Part shown: piece by piece, positions 56,812 through 64,000 of the stretch
Numbering within the stretch: the first letter of the stretch is position 1
How the letters are laid out: each line of letters starts with the position of its first letter
NCBI GenBank assembly: GCA_026393675.1
Contig: JAPKZQ010000015.1
Coordinates: 224,341 to 288,340 of the forward strand
DNA: 64,000 nt
Direction of reading: 5' to 3'
DNA from: Acidobacteriota bacterium
Lineage (GTDB): Bacteria; Acidobacteriota; Vicinamibacteria; Vicinamibacterales; JAKQTR01
The notes under the pieces: model-generated
Told to the model about the DNA's origin: nothing
Seen by the model: the letters and a program-made list of their open reading frames with translations, nothing else
Databases searched by the model: none
Translations under genes and position numbers: made by a program

Positions 56812-58611
56812 ATGTCCTACACCGTCATTGCCCGCCGCTGGCGGCCGCAGAAGCTCGACGAAGTGATCGGCCAGCGCGCCGTTACCCAGACGCTGCGCAA
56901 CGCCATGTCGAGCGGCCGCGTCGCGCAGGCCTTCGTGTTTGCCGGGCCGCGCGGCGTCGGCAAGACCACCACCGCCCGCATCCTGGCGCGGATGCTCAAC
57001 TGCGCCAACGGCCCGACGGCCGATCCGTGTGGTACCTGCGATCCCTGCCGCGAGATCGCGGAAGGCCGCGACATGGACGTGCTCGAAATCGACGCCGCCA
57101 CGCATACCGGCATCGACAACGTCCGCGAAGTGATCATCTCGGGACTGGCCATCGTGCCGGTCCGCGACAAGTACAAGATCTTCATCATCGACGAGGTCCA
57201 TCAGCTCTCCGCCTCGTCATTTAACGCATTGCTCAAGTCGATCGAAGAGCCGCCGCCCCATGTGACCTTCATCATGGCGACGACGGCGCTCGATAAGATT
57301 CCCGAGACGATTGCGTCGCGTTCGCAGGTCTTTGAGTTCAAGACCATCTCGAGCCGCGCCATTGGCGACCAATTGAAAAAGATCGCGGTTGCCGACGGCA
57401 TCACGGCGTCCGACGAAGCCATTGCGCTGGTTGCGCGGGCGGCCGAGGGCAGCATGCGCGATGCCGAGACGGCCTTCGACCAGGTGCTGGCGTTCGCCGG
57501 CAATACGGTTGGTGTCGAAGACGTCGCGACGGTGCTGGGCCTGGTCGGACGCGATCTGCTGTTCGACGTGCTGACGGCGGTCGCCGACGAGAACGGTGCC
57601 GCGGCATTTGAACTGGCCGGCCGCGCGGTCGAAGCCGGCTACGACCTGCGGCTGCTGTGCCGCGAACTGGCTCGCCTGGTTCGCGACCTGCTGGTGCTGT
57701 CGATTGACGAGACACGTTTCACAGACACCGACATCGCGCCCGAGCAGGATCACGAGCGGCTGAAACTGCTGCTGCCACGGTTCTCGCGCGAAGATCTGCT
57801 GCGCGCCTTCGACGTACTCGCGCGGGCCGAAAGCGAGATCAAGGGCGCCGCCGAGCCGCGCTATCACCTGGAGATGGCGCTGCTGCGTTGGATTCACCTG
57901 CGCAAGCTGACGCCGCTCTCCGATCTGATCGAGCAACTGCAGGGCCGGTCGCCTGCTGCCGCGCCGCCGCCGCGCGTGGCGGCCGCGCCTCCGACGCATC
58001 GACAGTCAGCGCCGGCGCCTCCGCCATTCTCGGCGCCGTCGGCGGCCGCTCCATCCGTCGCGGCGTCATCGTCGTCGGCCACTGTTGCCCGCCGGGTGGT
58101 GAGAGAGACATCGAGGCCGCCGATCGCGCCACCACGCTCAACGCCGCCGCCTCCAGCCGTCGCGCCCGAACGGTCCGCTGCGCCGCCCAGCCAACCTGCC
58201 GGTGCGGGTGGCAGCGTCAAGGACACCTATCTCGAGGAGATTCGCAAGGCGCGAGGGGCGTTCTACGGATCGGTGGTCGCACAGGCGCAGCGGATCGAAT
58301 TCGAGTCCGACCGCATCGTTTTCCGGTTTACCGACGCGCAGAAGTTCCAGGCCGACCAGGTGTGGCAGAACAAGGACTGGCTCGAGAAACTCGCGCTGCA
58401 GGTGGCCGGACGCAGGCTCGCCGTCGCCGCGGAGTCTGTGAGAGCCGAGACGTCAGCGCGCGCGGCCACCTCACCTGGTGCCAGCGCTGATCAGGTGAAG
58501 CAGGAAGCCTCTCTCAAGGCCGAGGCCCTGGCGAGCCCGACGGTCCAGGCGCTGCTCGGGATTTTCGCCGCTGACATCACGGATGTGACGGAGCTCAAGA
58601 AGAAGTCATGA
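56812..58611 (+). CDS. dnaX: DNA polymerase III tau/gamma subunit
   Basis: 599 residues. AAA+ clamp-loader domain with Walker A (GPRGVGKTTT), a Cys4 zinc module (CANGPTADPCGTCDPC), Walker B-like IIDEVHQLS and the sensor region; then a Pro/Ala-rich linker (~385-465) and a C-terminal domain. Part of the replication clamp loader. No ribosome site is seen in front of the ATG. Operon with ybaB and recR; SRP RNA upstream. Confidence 0.95.
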   Translation: MSYTVIARRWRPQKLDEVIGQRAVTQTLRNAMSSGRVAQAFVFAGPRGVGKTTTARILARMLNCANGPTADPCGTCDPCREIAEGRDMDVLEIDAATHTGIDNVREVIISGLAIVPVRDKYKIFIIDEVHQLSASSFNALLKSIEEPPPHVTFIMATTALDKIPETIASRSQVFEFKTISSRAIGDQLKKIAVADGITASDEAIALVARAAEGSMRDAETAFDQVLAFAGNTVGVEDVATVLGLVGRDLLFDVLTAVADENGAAAFELAGRAVEAGYDLRLLCRELARLVRDLLVLSIDETRFTDTDIAPEQDHERLKLLLPRFSREDLLRAFDVLARAESEIKGAAEPRYHLEMALLRWIHLRKLTPLSDLIEQLQGRSPAAAPPPRVAAAPPTHRQSAPAPPPFSAPSAAAPSVAASSSSATVARRVVRETSRPPIAPPRSTPPPPAVAPERSAAPPSQPAGAGGSVKDTYLEEIRKARGAFYGSVVAQAQRIEFESDRIVFRFTDAQKFQADQVWQNKDWLEKLALQVAGRRLAVAAESVRAETSARAATSPGASADQVKQEASLKAEALASPTVQALLGIFAADITDVTELKKKS

Positions 58612-58907
58612 ACATTCAGCAGATGATGAAGCAGGCGCAGCAGATGCAGGAGCAGATGCAGCGCCAGATGGCCGAGATGCGCATCGAAGCCAGCGCCGGC
58701 GGCGGCATGGTGACCGTCGTCATCAACGGCCTCAAGCAACTCCAGTCGCTCAAACTCGATCCCGAGGTCGTCAACAAGGATGATGTCGAAATGCTGCAGG
58801 ATCTGATTCTTGCGGCGATCAACGACGCCAGCCGGAAGGCCGACGACGCGATGTCGCAGCAGGTCGGCGGCATGATGGGCGGGATGAAGATCCCGGGATT
58901 GTCCTGA
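58608..58907 (+). CDS. YbaB/EbfC nucleoid-associated protein
   Basis: 99 residues, Met/Gln-rich N-terminus and the [23 protein letters not shown] core of the family. Binds DNA as a dimer. ATGA overlap with dnaX. Confidence 0.93.
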   Translation: MNIQQMMKQAQQMQEQMQRQMAEMRIEASAGGGMVTVVINGLKQLQSLKLDPEVVNKDDVEMLQDLILAAINDASRKADDAMSQQVGGMMGGMKIPGLS

Positions 58908-58920
58908 GGCACGGCATCGC

Positions 58921-59517
58921 ATGTCCCAGCCGGAACCCCTCACACGCCTGATCGACCAGTTGCAGCGCCTGCCCGGCATTGGCCGCAAGAGCGCGCAGCG
59001 CCTGGCGTTTCACGTGTTGAAGAGCACACGCGAGGATGCCGAACGGCTGGCTGATGCGATCCTCGATGTGAAGGAACGCGTCACCTACTGTTCGACCTGC
59101 AACAACGTGACCGACGTCGACCCGTGCCCGCTCTGCACGGATTCGTCCCGGAACACGCGCGTCATCTGCGTGGTGGAAGAGCCCCAGAACGTGCTCGTGA
59201 TTGATCGGGCCCGCGACTACAACGGCCTCTATCATGTGCTGATGGGCGCGCTGTCGCCGCTGCAGGGGATCGGGCCAGGCGACCTGCGCATCAAGAGTCT
59301 GCTCGCGCGGGTGGACACCGGCGGGGTGGAAGAGATTATCCTTGCGACCAACCCGAACGTCGAAGGCGAGGCGACCGCCATCTACCTGGCGCGGCTGCTC
59401 AAGCCGCTGGGCGTGCGGGTGACGAGGATCGCGATGGGCGTGCCTGTTGGCAGCGATCTCGAGTACACCGACGATGTGACGATGCACAAGGCGATGGAAG
59501 GGCGCCGGGAGGTCTGA
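58921..59517 (+). CDS. recR: recombination mediator protein RecR
   Basis: 198 residues: helix-hairpin-helix ([15 protein letters not shown]), a Cys4 zinc finger ([16 protein letters not shown]) and a Toprim domain ([16 protein letters not shown]). Works with RecO/RecF in gap repair. Standard dnaX-ybaB-recR cluster. Confidence 0.96.
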   Translation: MSQPEPLTRLIDQLQRLPGIGRKSAQRLAFHVLKSTREDAERLADAILDVKERVTYCSTCNNVTDVDPCPLCTDSSRNTRVICVVEEPQNVLVIDRARDYNGLYHVLMGALSPLQGIGPGDLRIKSLLARVDTGGVEEIILATNPNVEGEATAIYLARLLKPLGVRVTRIAMGVPVGSDLEYTDDVTMHKAMEGRREV

Positions 59518-59518
59518 C

Positions 59519-60133
59519 ATGCTTCCACTTTCGTATCAACTTCCCGCGGCGGTCGCCCTGATGGCCGGTGGCGTGGTCACCTGCTTTGCCGGGTATCGGC
59601 TGTTTCGCTTCGTGCTTGGCGCCTACGGCTTTATTCTGGGCGCGCTGGTGGCCAGCTCGATGGTCGGCACCGCCGACACCTGGGCGATCGTCGTGTCTGC
59701 CATCGCAGGCGGCGCGGTGGGCGCGCTGATCCTGGTGGCCGGCTACTTCGTCGGGGTGGCGCTGGTCGGCGCGGGCACGGCGGCGTTTCTGCTGAATGTC
59801 ATCTACACGCCGTGGCGCGGCGAACCGCAGTGGGTGCTGGTGATCGTGGCCGCCGCCATCGGTGCGTTCGTGGCGATCTGGTTCCAGCGCCACGTTATCG
59901 TCGCCGCCACCGCGTTTGGCGGCGCGTGGACCATGCTGGTGGGGCTCGCGGCGCTGATGGCCGGGAAGAGCGCGAAAGCGGCGTCAGCCACGACCGATGT
60001 CTGGGTGGTGTATCCCAGCGCAGCCGGGTTGCCCGCCACGTGGGTGTATGCGGCCTGGATTGTCCTCAGCCTGGTCGGCATGTACGTGCAGTTCCATGCC
60101 GGCGGCAAGCAGAAGCAGAAGAAGAAGCAGTAG
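59519..60133 (+). CDS. DUF4203/TMEM198-like membrane protein
   Basis: 204 residues, seven hydrophobic helices with Gly-rich faces and a short Lys/Gln tail (KQKQKKKQ). Resembles DUF4203 proteins of unknown function. Starts one base after the recR stop, so probably cotranscribed. Confidence 0.75.
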   Translation: MLPLSYQLPAAVALMAGGVVTCFAGYRLFRFVLGAYGFILGALVASSMVGTADTWAIVVSAIAGGAVGALILVAGYFVGVALVGAGTAAFLLNVIYTPWRGEPQWVLVIVAAAIGAFVAIWFQRHVIVAATAFGGAWTMLVGLAALMAGKSAKAASATTDVWVVYPSAAGLPATWVYAAWIVLSLVGMYVQFHAGGKQKQKKKQ

Positions 60134-60147
60134 CAGAAGACGGAGTG

Positions 60148-63100
60148 ATGCACATGTGCTACCGATCGCGGCTCGTGTCCTCGTTGTTGCTGGCGTGGAT
60201 CGTGATGTTCGCCGCAGTGCAGGGGCAGGCTGGCCCGCCTGCGAAGCCCGCAGCGCCATCGCCCGCTACGGCAGCCGCGCCAAGTCAGGCTGCACCGGCT
60301 CGCACCGTGGCAACAACCGCCAAACAGCCGGCCGCCTTTGATCTCGCGAAGCAGCCCACGCTGTTTGTCGTCGGCTACGCGCACCTGGACACCCAGTGGC
60401 GGTGGGACTATCCAACCACCATTCGCGAGTATCTGCCGAAGACCATCCGCGACAACTTCGCGCTCTTCGAGAAGTACCCGAATTACGTGTTCAACTTCAG
60501 CGGCTCGAACCGCTATCGAATGATCAAGGAGTACTACCCGGCCGACTATGAGAAGGTGAAGAAGGCGATTGCGGCCGGCCGGTGGTTCCCGTCGGGATCG
60601 TCGGTCGAGGAGAACGACGTCAACTCGCCGTCGGCCGAGTCGATCATCCGCCAGATTCTGTACGGCACGCAGTACTTCAAGCGGGAGTTCGGCAAGACCA
60701 GCGCGGAGTTCATGCTGCCGGATTGCTTCGGCTTCCCGGCGTCGCTGCCAACCCTTCTCGCGCATGCCGGCATCAAGGGATTCTCGACGCAGAAGCTGTC
60801 GTCGAGCTGGCAGCCGGCGGCCCGGGTGGGTGGACCGGGTTCGCCCGAGAAGACGCCGGATGGCATTCCGTTCAACGTCGGGATCTGGGAAGGGCCCGAC
60901 GGCAAGACGATTCTCGCTGCGCTCAATCCCGGCAGCTACGGCGGATCGGTGACCTATGACCTGAGCAAGACGCCGCCGCCGCCGCCGCCGGCCAATCCGT
61001 CGACTCCGCAGCAGCAGGCGCCCAGGCCGCTGGTTGACTGGCCCGCGCGCATCGCGTTCAACGGGCAGGTGACGGGGGTCTTTACCGACTACATGTATTA
61101 CGGCACCGGCGACACCGGCGGCACGCCCAGCGAGCCTTCGGTCAAGCTGATGGACGCCATCGTCGCGAAGCGCAAGACCGTGCTGCCGCCCGCGTTCTCC
61201 ACTCGCGGCGGGTCCCAGTCCGGTCAGCCGCAACCGCCGCCGCCTCCCGGCGTCGAATCGCTGGTGGGCGATGGTCCGGTCAGAATCGTGTCGGCGACCG
61301 CGGAGCAGATGTTCCTGAACATCAAGCCCGAGCAGACGGCGAAGCTGCCGCGTTACAAGGGTGATCTCGAACTCATCAACCACTCGGCCGGGTCCATCAC
61401 GTCGCAGGCGTATCTGAAGCGGTGGAATCGGATGAACGAAGTGCTTGCCGACAACGCCGAGCGGGCATCGGTCGCCGCCGCGTGGCTGGGTGGTCGGCCG
61501 TATCCGCAGCGGCGGCTGAACGACGCGTGGACGCTCGTGATGGGCGGACAGTTCCACGACATCATTCCCGGCACGAGCATCCCGAAGGCGTACGAGTACT
61601 CGTGGAATGACGAAGTGCTGGCGATGAACCAGTTCGCCGGCGTGCTGACCAGCGCCGTCGACGCGGTGGCCTCTGCGATGAACACACAGGTGACGGGCAC
61701 GCCCATCGTCGTCTACAACCCCCTGAACATCGCGCGCGAGGACCTCGTGGAGGCGACAGTGCCGTTTGCGGCCGGTGCGCCAAAGGCCGTGCGGGTTGTC
61801 GGGCCAGACGGCAAGGATGTGCCTGCGCAGTTGACCGCCGGCAACAAGGTGCTCTTCGTCGCGCGCGTGCCGTCGGTCGGGTACGCGGTGTTCGACGTGC
61901 AGGCGGCCGATGCGGCAGCGACGTCGGCACTGAGCGTCACCAACTCCTCGCTCGAGAACGCGCGCTACCGGGTGACGCTCAACCAGAACGGCGATGTTGC
62001 GAGCCTTTTCGACAAGGCGACGGGCAAGGAACTGCTCGCTGCGCCGGCGCGGCTCGAAATCAAGACAGACAACCCGCGCAACTGGCCCGCGTGGAACATG
62101 GATTACGAAGACCAGATGCGCGCGCCTCGGGCGTATGTCTCAGGTCCGGCCAAGGTCCGTATCGTCGAGAACGGGCCGGCTCGCGTCGCCCTTGAAGTGA
62201 CGCGGGAGACCGAGGGATCGACGTTCGTCCAGACGATTCGGCTGTCGGCCGGCGATGCGGGAACCCGGGTCGAGTTCGCCAACGCGATCGACTGGAAGAC
62301 GAAGGAGGCACACCTCAAGGCGGTGTTCCCATTGACCGCTGCCAATACGGTGGCCACCTACAACTGGGACGTCGGCACGATCGAGCGCACGCCCAACGAC
62401 GAGCGGCAGTTCGAGGTGGCGTCGCACCAGTGGTTCGATCTCACCGACAAGGGCGGCGCATTTGGCGTCACCGTGTTGTCCGACAGCAAGATCGCCTCCG
62501 ACAGGCCGGACGATCACACGCTCCGGCTGACGCTCATCCGCACGCCTGGCACGCGCGGCGGCTACGAGGATCAGGGCACGCAGGACCTCGGCCATCACGA
62601 GTTCGTCTACGGGCTTGCCGGCCATGCAAACGGCTGGCGTCAGGCGCAGACCGACTGGCAGGGGCAACGGCTCAATCAGCCGCTGGTCGCGTTCGAGAGC
62701 CCGAAGCATGCCGGTGCGCTCGGCAGGAGTTTCTCGCTCCTCACGCTCAACAACACCCGCCTGCGCGTCCTCGCGGTGAAGAAGGCCGAGCAGAGCGACG
62801 AGGTCATCGTTCGCCTTGTTGAACTCGACGGCCAGAAGGCCGATAACGTGCGCCTGACGTTTGCCGCGCCGCTTGTGACCGCGCGCGAAATCAACGGTGT
62901 GGAGTCGCCGGTTGGATCGGCCACCATCGCCGACGGTGAACTGGTGACGAACTTCGGTCCGTATCAGCCGCGGACGTTCGCGGTGAAGATCGGCGCGTCA
63001 CCCACACGAGTGACGACGCCGGTGTCGCGTCAGGTGACGCTGCCGTACAACCAGGCCGTCGCTTCCCGCGATGGATCCGTATCGGGTGGACGGTTCGATG

Positions 63101-63714
63101 CTTCGGGTCGGAGCCTGCCGGCGGAAATGCTGCCCGGTGAGATCACGTTCGGCGCGATTCGCTTCAGCCTGGCGTCGCCCGACAAGTTTAATGCTGTCAT
63201 CCCTCGCGGTCAGACGATCGATTTGCCAGCCGGCACGTTCACGCGTTTGTATGTGTTGGCGGCGGCGTCGGAAGGTGATCAGCGCGTGATCGTGAAGATC
63301 GGCGAGACTCCTGTCGAGCTGACGATCCAGGATTGGGGCGGCTACATCGGGCAGTGGGACAACCGGATCTGGAAGGCCCGCGAAGAACCCGTTCCGCCAC
63401 GGCAGGGAGCGCCCGCGCCGCCGCCCGGCACACCAGTGCGCATGCGTACCGTGATGGACTACGCGGGCTTGACGCCCGGCTTCATCAAGCGCACGCCGGT
63501 CGCCTGGTTCTCGTCACATCGGCACGCGACCGATGGCAGCAACGACGTGTATGCATATGCCTACCTGTATGTGTATGCGATCGATGTGCCGGCTGGCGCG
63601 AAGACCGTGACGTTGCCGGTGTCGGAGCGGGTGAAGATCCTGGCGATGTCTGTGGTCAACGAGAGCGCTCTGACGCGCCCGGCGCAACCGCTGTACGACA
63701 CCCTCGACCGATAG
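60148..63714 (+). CDS. exported glycoside hydrolase family 38 alpha-mannosidase
   Basis: 1188 residues from the ATG at 60148 (GGAGTG upstream); a longer frame overlaps the previous gene and is rejected. Signal peptide, Ala/Pro linker, then GH38: zinc-ligand motif GYAHLDTQWRWD, nucleophile Asp in LPDCFGFP, GQFHDIIPGTSI. Two low-complexity Pro stretches (~275-290, ~365-375) interrupt the domain. Likely periplasmic or surface release of mannose. Confidence 0.9.
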   Translation: MHMCYRSRLVSSLLLAWIVMFAAVQGQAGPPAKPAAPSPATAAAPSQAAPARTVATTAKQPAAFDLAKQPTLFVVGYAHLDTQWRWDYPTTIREYLPKTIRDNFALFEKYPNYVFNFSGSNRYRMIKEYYPADYEKVKKAIAAGRWFPSGSSVEENDVNSPSAESIIRQILYGTQYFKREFGKTSAEFMLPDCFGFPASLPTLLAHAGIKGFSTQKLSSSWQPAARVGGPGSPEKTPDGIPFNVGIWEGPDGKTILAALNPGSYGGSVTYDLSKTPPPPPPANPSTPQQQAPRPLVDWPARIAFNGQVTGVFTDYMYYGTGDTGGTPSEPSVKLMDAIVAKRKTVLPPAFSTRGGSQSGQPQPPPPPGVESLVGDGPVRIVSATAEQMFLNIKPEQTAKLPRYKGDLELINHSAGSITSQAYLKRWNRMNEVLADNAERASVAAAWLGGRPYPQRRLNDAWTLVMGGQFHDIIPGTSIPKAYEYSWNDEVLAMNQFAGVLTSAVDAVASAMNTQVTGTPIVVYNPLNIAREDLVEATVPFAAGAPKAVRVVGPDGKDVPAQLTAGNKVLFVARVPSVGYAVFDVQAADAAATSALSVTNSSLENARYRVTLNQNGDVASLFDKATGKELLAAPARLEIKTDNPRNWPAWNMDYEDQMRAPRAYVSGPAKVRIVENGPARVALEVTRETEGSTFVQTIRLSAGDAGTRVEFANAIDWKTKEAHLKAVFPLTAANTVATYNWDVGTIERTPNDERQFEVASHQWFDLTDKGGAFGVTVLSDSKIASDRPDDHTLRLTLIRTPGTRGGYEDQGTQDLGHHEFVYGLAGHANGWRQAQTDWQGQRLNQPLVAFESPKHAGALGRSFSLLTLNNTRLRVLAVKKAEQSDEVIVRLVELDGQKADNVRLTFAAPLVTAREINGVESPVGSATIADGELVTNFGPYQPRTFAVKIGASPTRVTTPVSRQVTLPYNQAVASRDGSVSGGRFDASGRSLPAEMLPGEITFGAIRFSLASPDKFNAVIPRGQTIDLPAGTFTRLYVLAAASEGDQRVIVKIGETPVELTIQDWGGYIGQWDNRIWKAREEPVPPRQGAPAPPPGTPVRMRTVMDYAGLTPGFIKRTPVAWFSSHRHATDGSNDVYAYAYLYVYAIDVPAGAKTVTLPVSERVKILAMSVVNESALTRPAQPLYDTLDR

Positions 63715-63749
63715 GACCCGGGGGGCGCGATAAGTCGCGCCAGGCCTGG

Positions 63750-63769
63750 ATTCCGGCGTTCGCCGGAAT
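63750..63769. repeat. REP-like hairpin after the mannosidase gene
   Basis: ATTCCGGCG, loop TT, CGCCGGAAT: perfect 9-bp stem followed by GACG, a repeat type frequent in many bacteria. It may also end transcription of the mannosidase gene. Confidence 0.7.
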
Positions 63770-63823
63770 GACGAGACAAGAACCCGTAGAGGCGGGCCAT
63801 GTAGCGGGTGAATTCCTGGGAGC

Positions 63824-63869
63824 GCCGGGCTCCAGCCCGGCATGCGTCCCGGCCACGCTAGAGCGTGGC
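63824..63869. repeat. pair of palindromes of the REPIN family
   Basis: GCCGGGCTCCAGCCCGGC (63824-63841) then, 10 nt on, GCCACGCTAGAGCGTGGC (63852-63869) and GATCC. Same two stem types as 25456-25545 but back to back. Confidence 0.75.
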
Positions 63870-63886
63870 GATCCGTGCGCCTGTAA

Positions 63887-64000
63887 GTGTGCCATGACCC
63901 GAGAGGTGCAAGTCCTCTCCAGGCAAACGCTCTCCGGCCTGAAGCCGACGATTACTGCGCCGCCGCGAGGCGGGGTGGGGAGCTATCGGAGGCGAGCGAC
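63887..64000 (+). ncRNA. 5' end of a probable group II intron (runs past the window)
   Basis: From GTGTGCC, a typical group II 5' splice site (GUGYG), the sequence reads GAGGTGCAAGTCCTC and GAAGCCGACGATTAC, resembling the conserved domain I text of bacterial group II introns (GGUGAAAGUCC and GAAGCCAACG forms). The intron-encoded reverse transcriptase would lie beyond the window. Class not determined. Confidence 0.6.

Noticed and set aside
1..64000. CRISPR arrays, tRNA or rRNA genes
   Set aside because: No regularly spaced direct repeats and no tRNA or rRNA signatures found on reading either strand.

Overview
The window is a GC-rich bacterial chromosome segment, most likely from an Acidobacteriota of the Vicinamibacteria type. 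That is an inference from gene content: a secreted Asp-box/VPS10-like giant protein, exported S10 and M14 peptidases, an ADOP-type permease remnant, a GH38 mannosidase, a quinol NO reductase and a two-domain thioredoxin-like protein. There is no rRNA or tRNA to confirm it. The only structural RNAs seen are an SRP RNA and the 5' end of what looks like a group II intron.

Layout. 1-2963: end of a bc-type respiratory complex (cytochrome b C-terminal subunit, octaheme cytochrome c, monoheme lipoprotein). 2964-3387: scrap of an IS110 transposase fused to an ADOP permease tail. 3388-5373: NAD(P)-binding DUF2867-type protein and a small cupin. 5449-11901: TetR repressor and a TolC/MFP/RND drug-efflux operon; both promoters carry the same TGAAT-N4-ATTCA operator. 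11995-20000: respiratory NO/oxygen island with an unusual heme-copper oxidase (subunits II and I, reverse strand), an ABM-domain protein, a mosaic of IS, norB and duplicated cupin pieces, an MFS transporter, a truncated cytochrome c and a canonical quinol NO reductase. 20067-25446: class II fumarase, outer-membrane protein plus YceI operon, cupredoxin lipoprotein, class V aminotransferase. 25578-31580: giant Asp-box protein and a PAS hybrid histidine kinase. 31649-38702: iron-sulfur protein, a probable selenocysteine thioredoxin-like protein, S10 and M14 peptidases. 38834-45188: membrane protein, LuxR-type two-component pair, threonine aldolase, PAS protein. 45459-51943: heavy-metal efflux operon (small Cys/His protein, CzcC, CzcB, CzcA, truncated P-II). 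52154-54040: exported TlpA-like protein between two copies of one 20-bp palindrome. 54165-56479: ECF sigma, putative anti-sigma, exported protein. 56574-59517: SRP RNA, dnaX, ybaB, recR. 59519-63714: DUF4203-like membrane protein and alpha-mannosidase. 63715-64000: palindromic repeats and the probable intron end.

Most notable: (1) an in-frame UGA exactly at the first active-site Cys of a thioredoxin motif (UGWC), followed by a hairpin that fits a bacterial SECIS, so the two apparent ORFs are probably one selenoprotein; (2) a heme-copper oxidase in which one CuB histidine is Asp, the cross-link Tyr is lost and subunit II lacks every CuA ligand, beside a canonical qNOR; (3) scars of recombination, including a microhomology junction between a norB fragment and a duplicated cupin cassette; (4) a REPIN-like palindrome family, one copy of which is translated inside a putative anti-sigma gene.
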